In this document: positions 34,796 through 47,600 of the stretch, piece after piece
Position numbering within the stretch: the stretch's first letter is position 1
Layout: every line of letters begins with the position of its first letter
Assembly: GCA_964017065.1 (NCBI GenBank)
Contig: OZ024785.1
Location: forward strand, 5,060,588-5,124,587
Length of the DNA stretch: 64,000 bases
Direction of reading: 5' to 3'
DNA from: Haliclona indistincta
Taxonomy: Eukaryota; Porifera; Demospongiae; Haplosclerida; Chalinidae
Notes under the pieces: model-generated
The model's input: the letters and a program-made list of their open reading frames with translations, nothing else
Told to the model about the DNA's origin: nothing
Database searches by the model: none
Made by a program: the position numbers and the translations under genes

Positions 34796-37700
34796 TCAAT
34801 GCTTTCTCTGCTTGTGTTTATTACAAGTTGAACGCAAGGTGAAACACTGCCCACATATATCACACGAGTATGGTTTCTCTCCAGTGTGAGTTCTGATGTG
34901 ACGACGCAAATCTTTAGCACTATGTTTGGTAGAGTATGGACAATGAGGGCACTGGTGTACCTTAGCTTGATCAGTTGAATGCATTGTACGCATATGGTGA
35001 GAGAGATTAGCTGATCGAGTAAAGCTCTGACCACATTCCACACACGAGTATGGTTTCTCTCCAGTGTGAGTTCGGATGTGACGTTGCAAAATCGCATCAC
35101 TATGTTTGGTAGAGTATGGACAATGAGGGCACTGGTGTACAATAGTTTGATCAGTTGAGTGCTTTGTACGCATATGGCGAGAGAGACTAGCTGACTGAGC
35201 AAAGCATTGCTCACATTCCTCACACGAGTATGGTTTCTCTCCAGTGTGAATACGGATATGATTTCGTAAATCTTGAGCACTATGTTTGGTAGAGTATGGA
35301 CAATGAGGGCACTGGTGTACCTTTGTTTGATCAGTTGAGTGCTTTGTACGCATATGGCGAGAGAGACTAGCTGACCGAGTAAAGCTCTGACCACATTCCT
35401 CACAAGAGTAAGGTTTCACTCCAGTGTGAGTTCGGATGTGACAAAGCAAATCTTGAGCACTATGTTTGGTAGAGTATGGACAATGAGGGCACTGGTGTAC
35501 CTTAGTTTGATCAGATGAATGCTTTGTACGCATATGATAAGAGAGATTACGTGACTGAGCAAACCTCTGACCACATTCCTCACACGAGTATGGTTTCTCT
35601 CCAGTGTGAGTACGGATATGGTCTTTCCAACGGTGAGATCTCTTGGATACGTAAGGACAGTGAGGGCACTGGTATGACCTGTTTTGACAAGGTCGAGAGG
35701 TGCGAGACGAACTTGATTTCGGATGCTTTGACATTTTCGTAGTGTACATGTCGGCTTGACTACTCAGTGCAGTAGTGTGGTCAGATATCACATCCTGTTC
35801 TACGGCCTGCAAAGCAAAACATTATTTTTATGAGGAAAGTATAATCAATGCACTGCATAAGCAAGCTGACCTCCACTTCACAATGTTGATCACTATCTTC
35901 ATCATTTGGCACATCTTGTTCTACATTATCTGACATATCTTGGTCTTCTTCTGTCACTTTGTCCTCTTCCTTAACCACAGGATGACTCATAGCCACACCC
36001 ACATCACCGGCTCCACTACAACTAGTCTATTGGATAATACAAAGGCCTCACGATCACACCATATACATGTACTTACAGGAAAGTCAGGGTACTGGTATTT
36101 CTCTGCTATTTCTTCATCATTGTTTTGTTGATACTCACTCTCCAATTCAACCTGGTCTTCCTCTGTAAGTCTCTCCTCCATTAGCACTATCTGACAATCT
36201 CCATGCTGCGTGTTGTTCTCAACCACTTGAACATGATCATCGGATAACGCTTTGCAATAGACCTGTTTAGCGTTCTGCATACGATGATCTAATTGTGCAA
36301 ATATTTAAAGTCGACAGTGTAAATGTATCTGTTGACTCACGAACAGTCTCTACTGTGACCAGTTCAATGAGAGGGTTGAGTGAGTGTATCTGATGACTGA
36401 CGATTGATAGTTCCTCAAATAGCTCACCCAGTCTCTGATAATAGAGAGAGACAGTGCAGCAGACAGGGTGAGTAAGGTTGGTACCTTATCATGACTCTCA
36501 CTGCTTTCCTCATCTCTCATCATGTGTATGCACACACACGTTACAATGGAGTATCGTAGCTGTAGCAAGTACTGTAGCTTCACATCACTCCACTCCTGTT
36601 GCTGCTCCTCAAGGCCACGCCTCTTCTTGTTGACTGCATCTTCGGTGACCATCTGTATACACTCTGAACAGACCATCACAGTACATGCTAGTATAGTGTC
36701 TCAGCTAGCCACACCTTCCATAGTGTCCAAGATACTGATGGCTGCCTCTAAGTGTGTGTCCTGGTCTGCAGTATTGAGCTCTGAGAACACATCATAGTAC
36801 TTCTGTGTGAGAGAGTCAACTATTGGCATGCCACACCCACTCACTCACCATGCCTATTGTCTCGATCCATCGTTCTTCATGATCGATCAATGATGACAGT
36901 GTCCTCCATCGATCCTCTAACTCCTTCAACTCTGAGCTGGTCTTCGTCAATGTTTCTCTCACTTCTGTTTCCTCTACTCGTTGCTCTATCACACTGTTCT
37001 CCAGATGCCATATCCTCTCACTCAGCTGCTCCTGTCTCCCAAGGTTAGTGAACCTCTTTGTCTTCAGTTCAGTCATTGTTGCTGTGAACTCCACATCATG
37101 TAGTTCACTCTTGAGTTTCTCTGTGTGAGTGCATTAGTACATCAGTATATTGTGTGACGTGTGTCTCTTACTGATCTTGTCTGCAATACTCTCATACACA
37201 GCTCTCTCCTGCTCCACAATCTCTTTCTCCTTCTCTACTAGCTCCAATGCTTCAACACGTTGCTTCTCTAGTTCCTCAAGAGTCACTGTATCCTCTTCCT
37301 CCTGCTCTCTCCTCTTCACCAGCTCACAGTTCCTCACAGCTTCTTCAACAGCCTCCTCTGTAAGTAGATAATGGTTGTTTACTTTTATAGCAATAAAAAA
37401 ATCTAGACTTGACAACAAATTTTTAACAAGTTGTAACAAGCATCAAACATTCTTGATGTATACCTGAGCATTGTTCACATTTCTCCAACTCCTCTCTCAT
37501 CATATCTTCCTCTCCCTCCACTAAACTATTCAAGTAGCTCTTAAAAGCTCTGCCATACTTGTCCATTGATGGTGTGTGTGGAACCAATCGACCATAGTTG
37601 TAACCAAGGTCAAGATGGTTGAGTACTTGAATGGGTGTAACCGTAGGGAGATTGTGAGTGTGAGCTAGTGAGAGGACCTGGTCAATCTTGTCTAGCATTT

Positions 37701-37929
37701 GGTGAGGTATGGCTGAAGAAGAGATAGTTTGAGTTATATCACCATACCAGCTAGCTTGCTAACCATCGCCACGTGTAGCTGATGACGTCACTGTTTCTGC
37801 TACATAGCGGCGTCGAGCGGACAGATCGTTCACTATACGAGGAGGACAACATTACTAGTACACTATACACGAGACAGACTTACCAGATCTGCTCAACAGC
37901 TCGGTGCTCCAGCAACTTGTGAAAGACAT
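34796..37929 (-). CDS. ZNF-5: coiled-coil C2H2 zinc-finger protein, 10 fingers
   Basis: Ten exons; exon 1 37884-37929, finger exon 34796-35806 (1011 nt). Frames are open throughout. Two features separate it from ZNF-1 to -4. Exon 8 (about 36079-36280) is longer and encodes an extra acidic stretch (VQVVENNTQHGDC, EERLTEEDQVELESE). That exon ends KYQYPDFP where the others have KYQCPHFP, so a Cys and a His that resemble half a finger are missing. Finger 1 also differs (SKRSHRWKDH), and the linker before it has an extra TSR. Finger 6 reads CEECEQCF. It lies next to the intact EGF-6 gene and is the copy most unlike the others, so it may be nearest to the ancestral gene (inference). Confidence 0.85.
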
Positions 37930-38786
37930 CGCCTAGCTCGCACACGCGTCACGTAAACTGAAAAGTGGGTGTGTCGTATGCGCGCGAAATTCAAGCATGC
38001 GTAGTACAGTTGTAGTGCAGTGCTAGCGAACTATGTCATGGTAAGGGCCCTTGGTCATGGTAGCTCTTTACCTTTCCTGGTATCGTCCAATAGTTTTTCA
38101 GTAAGATATTCTCCTACGGACCTCACATGTAGTACTAAATCAAAACACACTATCATACAAATTTGTTTGACATTCTTCATCATAATAGAATCTGTTCATT
38201 TAGAATCAGTTATTGTTTATCACGTACAGCATGGCAGCTGTGAGATAGCCAACTCAATTTTTGTAGTTCTTCATTAATGGTCCCCACCACTGTGATCCAA
38301 TACTAAGACTAGATGGTTTCTAATGATAAATTGTTGCAGAGTTGGGTAACAGAACAGAAGAAAGAATAGATTAGTGTGAACAAAAGGAATTTTAAATTGA
38401 AACACTAGATCCTTATTCTTGAAAGAGATAAAAGAGAAGGAAGTTCAGGAGGAAAATAAACAATAATTATTGTGAATAATTTTAAAGAGAGTGGTCAGGG
38501 ACTGGAAAGATCGACGGTCTTGAAGAGATTGTAGCTTAGACAGATCAAGAAGGTCTTCCGGCTAGTTAATTCAGCTAGTCAGCTAGTCACTCCAGCTAGT
38601 GATTCCAATCCATAACTATCTTTATGCTGCTTGAATTATGACATTGCATGAGCCACACCCAACAGTCAAATTCATGTGTTGGTATTTCCTTTTTGATTAT
38701 TAAAATTCATAAACACAATAACAATAATCATTATGTGACAAACACTATATCTGGGGACTATGTACCTAAACACTACACAGATCTGA
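37930..38786. other. Spacer between ZNF-5 and EGF-6
   Basis: ZNF-5 upstream block followed by the EGF 3' spacer, uninterrupted. No gene seen. Confidence 0.7.
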
Positions 38787-40976
38787 CTATACTTTAGTGT
38801 TTTCCAGCTCCAATTTATCTTCAACGTTAGGATTGTTGTCTTCTTTCCTATCTTTGCAGCACCTCCATACCATCAGCACAGGTACAAGTATCAAGAAGAA
38901 TATGAAGACAATCCCCAAAGCTATCAAGAGCCACTGCCACCATGTGAGAATTATAGCAGGAGTTATTTCAGCTGATAAAACAAAGAAAAATTGATTTCAA
39001 TATAAGAGTGTGCTCTTACTGCATTGCAAGTTGTCCTCCGAGTTGAATCCAATATTACACATATCACATCCCTGTCTGGATTGAGAGCACAAGGCACAGT
39101 TCATCACACCACACTCTGTGCAGTTGGCTCCTCTCCAGGAGTTGACGCAAGTACACGAGTATTCTTCACCATCACTCGAACATCTACCACCATTTTGACA
39201 TGGATTTGGTGAGCAAGGGCTCCCTCTTGTAGCTAAAATATTAAGTAAAATATTAAAATACTGAGTAAAATATATAAAGTTAATTTTATACTCACAGCAA
39301 TTTTTGTCAGTGAAGGGAGATACACATGAGCAGGTGTAGTTAGTGTTACTGTTGGTACCAATATTACATGGTGCTCCATTCTGACAGGGATTGCTGGTGA
39401 CACAGATATGCACTGGAACACATACGCCAGTGCAGGTTGAGATTTGTTCGTACCCAGCCATTGGACAAGGAAGATCGCATACTGAAAGAAAACAGAATAG
39501 CTGATGTTCAATAACATTTCATGCTCACTTTCGCAATTTTGTCCAGTGAAGTTTGCAAGACATGAGCAAGTGTAGTTAGTGTTGCTGTTAGTACTGAAAT
39601 TGCATGTTCCTCCATTCTGACAGGGATTGCTAGAGGCACAGATATGTACTGGAACACATCCGGTACAAGCTGAGTTGGGCTCAAAACCCAGTGGACAAGG
39701 AAGAACACACTGTGCCGAAACTGATGACACATTATAGTACCACTATTTTATCAATTTTGTATGGACTTACTGTCACAATTCTGTCCAGTGTAGTCAGGAG
39801 AACATGAGCAGGTGTAGTCAGTGTTGCTGTTGGCACCGATATTACATGTTGCTCCATTCTGACAGGGATTGCTAGTGAGACAGATATGCACTGGATCACA
39901 GCTGTCACAAGCTGGGTTCGCCTCCTGACCCAGCGGACAAGAGAGAACACACTCTAAATAATAATTTATTATTAATAGTTACCACACAAGTGTTAGATCA
40001 TCTGCAGTAATAAATTTATGCTCACGATCACAATTCTGTCCTGAGTAGTTGGGAGGACATGAGCAGGTGTAGTCAGTGTTGCTAGCGCCGATATTACATG
40101 TTGCTCCATTCTGACAGGGATTGCTGGTGACACAGATATGCACTGGATCACAGCCAGTGCAAGCTGTGTTTGGTTCATGACCCATTGCACATGGGAATGC
40201 ACACGCTACAATGAGACAGACAAACACAATGTATTACATCATTAGAAACAACTTGACACAATGCTTTAAATCATTTGAGACAACTTGACACAATGCTTTA
40301 CTTCATCACTGTACTTACCACATGTGTAGTTGGTATCATTGCTAGCTGCATAGTTAGTAGGACAAGCAGTAGTACATGATCCATCAGTGTTGAAGAATGG
40401 ACAGCATGTTGTACCATCACCAGCACAGGCTCCTTGCCCCATACTCAGACAAGTGCTGCTACATGCTGTAAGGAAAATTCAGGTCTGCCATAATGCTGTT
40501 TACTAATGATGAGGTCACTCACCAAAGCAATTTGCTGTAGTATCAAGACCTGCAGGACCAGTAGCTGCTCCAGTACAGAACCGACAGTCTCTCCTGGTCG
40601 TTGCGGACAGCAATGATGAACTGACATTGCCCTCAAACGGCATAGTACTAGGTAGCTGGTAAAAGTTAGGTGAGCCTGTAGCGCACTCCAGTTGAAACTG
40701 AGCATATTTTACAGCACTAGTTGTACCCCCATCAGTCACTGTATACTGCACAACGACTGATAGTGATCTGTATAAGTCGCTAGATTCAACAGCGAGGCAA
40801 GTGAAGTGGTAGTCCTGTAGGTCAACGGTGATTGTAGAGCTCTCTCCTCCATTAGCAATCAGGACCATCCTCAGACTGGAACTGATCTGTGACTGACTTG
40901 GTGGTGGACATTGCTGGGATTTGGCCAGGACAAGAACGGTTAAAAGTAGTAGGAGCGTCTTTCTTAGACAAGCCAT
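38787..40976 (-). CDS. EGF-6: intact EGF-repeat type I membrane protein
   Basis: Eight exons with consistent phases: 40523-40976, 40319-40465, 40026-40205, 39771-39953, 39529-39720, 39296-39481, 39020-39232, 38787-38971 (579 residues). Start ATG at 40976 opens a signal peptide (LLLLLTVLVLA). Residues about 22-150 form an N-terminal module with CPPPSQ, FTCLAV, YRSLSVVVQYTV and TTRRDCRFC that I do not recognise. Exon 2 is Cys-rich (CCPFFNTDGSCTTACP). Five EGF-like cassettes follow, most of the form PCP.G..P...C..C.PVHIC then NPCQNG.TC then YTCSC, then one TM helix (WWQWLLIALGIVFIFFLILV) and a charged tail of about 30 residues. All cassette exons are phase 1-1. It is the full-length relative of the four truncated array copies. 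A cell-surface receptor or adhesion role is inferred. Confidence 0.87.
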
Positions 40977-41073
40977 TCTTGGCTCGCACTACAAATGAGC
41001 CACGCCCAGGAACAGTGGTGATTAGTAGCCACGCCCTGTAAGAAAACGCCTTTGCTTCAGCAAGCCATTGGCC
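40977..41073. promoter_or_regulatory. Shared intergenic region of EGF-6 and EGF-7
   Basis: Only 97 bp separate the two divergent ATG codons, so this short region must hold both 5' ends and probably a bidirectional promoter. It contains two copies of AGCCACGCCC (about 40994 and 41026). Confidence 0.55.
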
Positions 41074-43194
41074 ATGTTCCTTCTACTGGCAACGGTCCTG
41101 CTTCTAGTGTCTGGGACTAAAGCACAGCAATGTCCACCACCAAGTCAGTCACAGATCAGCTCCAGTCTGAGGATGGTCCTGATTGCTAATGGAGGAGAGA
41201 GCTCTACAATCTCTGTTGACTTACAGGACTACCACTTCACTTGCCTCGCTGTTGCATCTAGCGACTTATACAGATCACTATCAGTCGTTGTGCAGTATAC
41301 AGTGACTGATGGGGGTACAACTAGTGCTGTACAATATTCTCAGTTTCAACTGGAGTGCGCTACAGGCTCACCTAACTTCTATCAGCTACCTAGTACTATG
41401 CCGTTTGAGGGCAGTGTCAGTTCATCATTGCTGTCCGCAACGACCCGGAGAGACTGTCGGTTCTGTACTGGAGCAGCTACAGGTCCTGCAGGTCTTGATA
41501 CTACAGCAAATTGCTTTGGTGAGTGACCTCATCATTAGTAAACAGCATTATGGTAGACCTGATCTCTCCTTACAGCATGTAGCAGCACTTGTCTGAGTAT
41601 GGGGCAAGGAGCCTGTGCTGGTGATGGTACAACATGCTGTCCATTCTTCAACACTGATGGATCATGTACTACTGCTTGTCCTACTAACTATGCAGCTAGC
41701 AATGATACCAACTACACATGTGGTGAGTACAATTCGTATTCTTTAACATGCCAAATAACTTTTGCATTAAAGCGTGTGCATTGCCTTGTCCACTGGGTAA
41801 TGAACCAAACTCAGCTTGCACTGGCTGTGTTCCAGTACATATCTGTCTCACTAGCAATCCCTGTCAGAATGGAGCAACATGTAATATCGGTGCTAACAAC
41901 ACTGACTACACCTGCTCATGTCCTCCTAACTACTCAGGACAGACTTGTGATCGTAAGCTAGCATGCTACTTATATTGCAATTTTATCAAAACATTCTTTA
42001 GAGTGTGTCCTTCCTTGTCCGCTTGGTTACGAGCCAAACTCGGACTGCACCGGCTGTGTTCCAGTGCATATCTGTCTCACCAACAATCCCTGTCAGAATG
42101 GAGCAACATGTAATATTGGTGCTAGCAACACTGACTACACCTGCTCATGTCCTCCAAACTACTCAGGACAGAATTGTGACCGTAAGTGTTGAGTAACTTT
42201 ACAAGCATCAGCAATAAATATCTTTACTCTACATGTGGTAAAAAAAATCATTCTTTTTACAGAGTGTGTCCTTCCTTGTCCATTGGGCTTTGAACCAAAC
42301 TCAGCTTGTACCGGATGTGATCCAGTGCATATCTGTCTGACGAGCAATCCCTGTCAGAATGGAGCAACATGTAATATCGGCGCTAGCAACAACACTGACT
42401 ACACCTGCTCATGCCCTCCCAACTACTCAGGACAAGATTGTGAACGTGAGCATTTTTAAATAGACACTCATTTGCAAGATTATTGTTTGTTTTCTTTCAG
42501 ACTGTGTTCTTCCTTGTCCGCTTGGTTACGCACCGAACACAGCCTGTACTAGCTGTGTTCCAGTACATATCTGTGTCACCAGCAATCCCTGTCAGAATGG
42601 AGCAACATGTGTGATTGGTACCAACAGCAACACTGACTACACCTGCTCATGCGTTCAGAATTTCTCAGGAAAGAATTGCTCTGGTGAGTCGGAAAATGCA
42701 TTTTGGTCTATTGTTGATTCTTTTCAAAGACTGTGTTCTTCCTTGTCCGCTTGGTTACGAGCCAAACTCTAATTGCACCAGCTGTGTACCAGTGCATATC
42801 TGTGTCACCAGCAATCCCTGTCAGAATGGAGCAACATGTGTGATTGGTACCAACAGCAACACTAACTACACCTGCTCTTGTCCTCAGAATATCTTCGGAG
42901 ACAACTGCACTGGTAAGAGCTCAGTAGAACACAGTATAATTCTTATAATTATTCTAAATCTTTTTAGAGTGTGTTCTTCCTTGTCCACTGGGTCATGAGC
43001 CTAACTCAGCTTGTACTGCATGTGATCCAGTACATATCTGTCTCACTAGCAATCCCTGTCAGAATGGAGCAACATGTGTAATTGGTACCAACAGCAACAC
43101 TGACTACACCTGCTCATGTCCTCAAAATATTTGGTCTGGAATGAACTGCACTGGTACTATGACTAGCTCTTTGTGAATCATTTGATAACGCTTG

Positions 43195-43269
<75 letters not shown>

Positions 43270-44391
43270 AGAATGTGTTTTCCCCTGTCCATTGGGTCAC
43301 CAGCCTAACTCTGCCTGCAGTGGATGTGATCCAGCTCACATCTGCCTGACTAGCAATCCCTGTCAGAATGGAGCAACATGTAATATTAACAGCAATGACA
43401 TCACCGATTACTCCTGCTTGTGTGTTCAAAACTTCGCTCAAAGAAATTGCACAGGTATGAAGTATTGGCTACTCCCTAACACTATAACTGTTTACTTTGT
43501 TTAGAATGTGTCCTGCCTTGCCCACTGGGTAGACAGGCTAATCCATCGTGCACATTTTGTGACCCAGCACACATATGCCTCACCAATGATCCCTGTCAGA
43601 ATGGAGGAACTTGTAACATCAACAGTGCCGTCAACACTGACTATACCTGCTCATGCCCTCCCAACTACTCAGGACAAACCTGTAATGGTGAGAGACTTAT
43701 CTTTTTTAATGTTAATCTTATTTCTCCAACATTCATACAGAATGTATATTTCCTTGTCCACTGGGTTATAAGCCAAACTCAGCTTGCGGTGGTTGTGATC
43801 CAGCTCACATCTGTCTGACTAGCAATCCCTGTCAGAATGGAGGGACTTGTAATATCGGTACCAACAGCGATACTGACTACACCTGCTCATGCTCTTTGCG
43901 ATACAGTGGACAAAATTGTGAAATTCAAAGTGCGTTAGCATGTCATTGAATTTTCTACACGGTTAAACTGATCTCAACTCTACAGGGTGTGGTTTCCCTT
44001 GTTTGTCTGGGTATCTACCAAACTCTGCGTGTGATGGCTGTGTTCCAGTGCATATCTGTGTCGCCAACGATCCCTGTCAGAATGGAGCAACATGTGTGAT
44101 TGGTAGTAACAGCAACGATGACTACACCTGCTCATGCACCTCGCCATATACCGGTCGGACCTGCAGTAAGTTTTGATACCTAAACAGTGTCATATAGAAG
44201 AATCGTAGTACCTCAGACTACATTTCATGATGCAAACATTGTTTCTTTCTTTAGCATCCACTGTGAGTGGTCTTCGCTGGTGGGATGCACTTCCGATAGC
44301 AATCGGTGTATTCCTTGGAGTAGTGCTGCTGGTTCTTGTAATTGTCGTGATAGCAAATGTAATGTACCGAGCTAGGGCTAAGCTGAAATAG
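41074..44391 (+). CDS. EGF-7: EGF-repeat type I membrane protein, ten cassettes
   Basis: Thirteen exons in phase: 41074-41518, 41576-41722, 41773-41952, 42002-42181, 42263-42445, 42501-42683, 42730-42912, 42968-43153, 43272-43454, 43505-43687, 43741-43929, 43986-44165, 44255-44391 (852 residues). The ATG at 41074 is chosen because it starts the signal peptide (MFLLLATVLLLVSG). The N-terminal module and Cys-rich exon 2 are nearly identical to EGF-6. Ten EGF-like cassettes, one per exon and each phase 1-1, follow; several are almost identical (NPCQNGATCNIG). The TM exon (LPIAIGVFLGVVLLVLVIVV) and its short basic tail (YRARAKLK) differ completely from EGF-6, so the two proteins share an ectodomain plan but probably signal differently. 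The intron before exon 9 holds a TC microsatellite. Confidence 0.88.
43195..43265 (+). repeat. TC microsatellite in EGF-7 intron
   Basis: About 33 TC units directly upstream of the 3' splice site of exon 9, where they serve as a very long pyrimidine tract. Confidence 0.9.
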
Positions 44392-44698
44392 TCACCACAA
44401 CTTAAACATACTATGTAGCTCGTGTACATATTAATTATTTATTTATTTATTTGCAAGATATTTATGTAGTCATTTCCCCAAAGTTATAAACAATGTAGTG
44501 CATATTAAATACACATTATTATAATTATAGTACAATAATATTATTGTGTCAAAATTGTACTTACAATGTGTATGCATGCAGTGTGACAGCAATCAGGGCA
44601 ATAAAGTAAAAATGAGTAACATTACAATGTGCATAACATACATGTAGTTTTTGCTAACAATATTATGTACAAGAATCATAGTTTTGAACTACTCATGC
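44392..44698. other. Intergenic, convergent 3' ends
   Basis: Short AT-rich gap between two convergent genes, containing ATTAAATACA near 44505. Probably both 3' UTRs. Confidence 0.5.
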
Positions 44699-47600
44699 TC
44701 AAGTGTTATCATGGACCAAACCCGTGGCTTCATTTTCATCACCATCGGCTTCATTTCCATCACCATCATTTTTCTTGCAAACGCGGCAACAAAAAGCCCA
44801 CAGCCTGATAGATATGTAGAAAACAATCCAGATGAACGGTACAAAGATGAGTATCAGTTGAACAACGTACACCCAAATCGACATGACCGCAATGACCTCA
44901 GTCAAGTGATACTGGTAAGCGCTGAGAGCTATCAGTAGAGCAAGATCAAGAAAGATGACAGTGTCTAGAGCGTTGATCCATTCCTTCTTGTAGGGACGAT
45001 AGATAGCAATAAAAGCTGCCACAGCAGCAACTGTCACTAGCTGCATCATGCATCGAATAATGAAGTCCCAGGCATAGTTGTACATGAGAATAAGACCTAT
45101 TCGTAGAATAAAAAAACCAGCGGGCACCCAGTGAAAGTCTCGAAAACTGATAAAAATCAGATTGTTACAACAAGGAGGTAATCGCAGACATCTATAAGAA
45201 AATTTAAAAGGGAATTCTTCTTGTAGCCTTTTCTTTTCAATTTCATCAGCAGTCTCTGGGTCTTTAGGAATTTCAACTTGCTCTATGCATCCCTCGCAGT
45301 AATTTTTTGGCTCGCACCTTTTAAAATGACATTGTAGCGGGTGTAACATGTGATCAATGATGTTTTTATCATTATTGTCACGATATCTGCAACAACAGAT
45401 GAAGAATATCAACGGAATCACAAAGACAGAAATGAGAATAATAGGAAGCCAGAAATAGAAATGGCCTAGACTGTATTCTGTTCCTGGATCGAGGTAGAAA
45501 ACAGAGCCAATGATCGTGCCGTTGGAAGAACGCAAAAATGTTGGATTTATCACTTGGAATAGTATGATGAGTATGCTGGTGGATGATAAGAGCAGGAAGG
45601 AGCCCAGCATATTCTTCATTTTTTCTGTAACTGTAAACATAGTGCACTTCTTTACTATCCATGCATTTGGGTGCAGTTCCTTATAGCGAACAAAGCAATT
45701 ACCATCGAAACAAAGGCAGCAAGAGATCAAGCACCAGATGATAGAAACTGCTATCAGTGTTAGCAGAGGAAGAAAGCCAAGGAAAATTTTTGCTAATGGC
45801 AGAGGAAGGCTGGTCGTCAAATGATGAAATAGAACATGAAAGAGGTTCAAGTTGAATAGGTCGTACAAACACTTGTAGACCCTAACAGTTGTCTTAAGTC
45901 CGGGAAGACTAATAATGCCTCCAGCGTTCAAATCAACTACAGTGGACACCATCTGAGCAAATATGATAGCAGAATTGAGTGGAGCGGCGGTAAAAGAGAT
46001 GTTTGTCACCATAATGAATACAGCCAGCAAGATATAGTAGAGTATGTGTGACCCCACATATACTGCCCAAACCACTCCATTGTATAAACTAGAAGTGTTC
46101 TTGCATTGCTGGTCAGTAGAAAATATCGAAATCGAATGATTGTCTTCACATTCACTACAAAGAAATCCCTTTCTTCTTCCAACAGAGCAGGCGTCATTCT
46201 CATCGCTAGTGAAGTTGAGAGGAATATAACCACCGATATAAGGATTATTGCTGGAAAAACCATTGCAGAATCGGCAATAAGCAACAATTTTCGTCTTATT
46301 ATCTTGTCTAACACCAAACCAGTACTCTCTGAAGACTTCTGCAAGACCAGATGTTTTATTGAGTCTCAAATAATCTCCATAACTCCCAATGAATGTACAA
46401 ACACCGTCCTCTAATTCTAATCCTTCTGTGCATTTTGCAAAAGTGACGTCAAGCTGAGTCTCTAAAACTCGTGACGGTAGTGTCTGCAAGCGAATGGTGT
46501 ATACATTGTCAACGGTATAGTTCTCATTCGGATGAAGTTTAATAGTATTTGATGAGATATAGTGATATCTGCGGTCTATTGTAATGTCAGGTGTGGTTGA
46601 TTGCGCAAAGAGCACAAGATAGTCTGTTACATCGTTCGATAGATCATCATATGCTATTATGTCCATAGATGTATCAACGCCAGGCTTGACAACCAAACTT
46701 TCTGGAACTAATATCTTAGCTGGTGCAGTCTGAATTTCTTGCCAACACTCAGGGCTTGAGTAGTGCCACATCGTCTTGTTCCAACAGAATACCTCTCTTT
46801 TTGTGGCAGGGTCAATAGAAGATTCTTCTTGATGAGCTATTATTCCTAGACACGGTAATATGGATTGAGCGTAGATGGAATTGAGTTTATCACCAGTTCC
46901 GGCAATACTATCTGTCTTATTTGTTCCATCAACAGTATTGTTTATGAAGGTGAAACGGACTTCCCAATCTCTTGGAGAAGCATACGGTTTTTCATACTGC
47001 ATAAAACAGTTCTGTGACATTGCAGTGTGCTCTCCTACACTGCTACTGTATATGGCTCCACCAAAGAGATAGGCTGAGTTGTTGAGAAAATGATAAGAAG
47101 TGTTCTGAAATAATTTCATAATTGAATTGCCGAGAAGTGATATTCCTGCACCATGGATAGCTGAATTGTTGATGAAAAATGACTCAGTGCCTTCATAAAA
47201 CCTAATTTCAGCGCTAACAGCAACAACTCCGGAACCATAATTGCTACGGAACTCAACTTTTTTCAAAAACGAAACCGAAAGAAAGTACAAATACAGGGCT
47301 CCGAACTGTGCTAGCTCTTGAGAGCCAAAAGCTTTAGTGTCATGATTATCAACAAATAGACAACTATCCACAACTGGTAGTAGCTGATTGTCTGCTCCGC
47401 TGGAAGATGAAAGCCAAAGAGAAAATGACACTGCCGAGCCAAATGAACCAGTATTACCATCAAAGATACAGTTAGTCAGATTAAATTGGTTGCTTGGAGT
47501 GGTTTTGCGTGTGATGTACAACGAAATGGCTCCTCCCCAAAACTTAGCCAAATTATTGGTGAAGTTGGTTGAACTGATATAGACAGAGTTATTACTAAAC

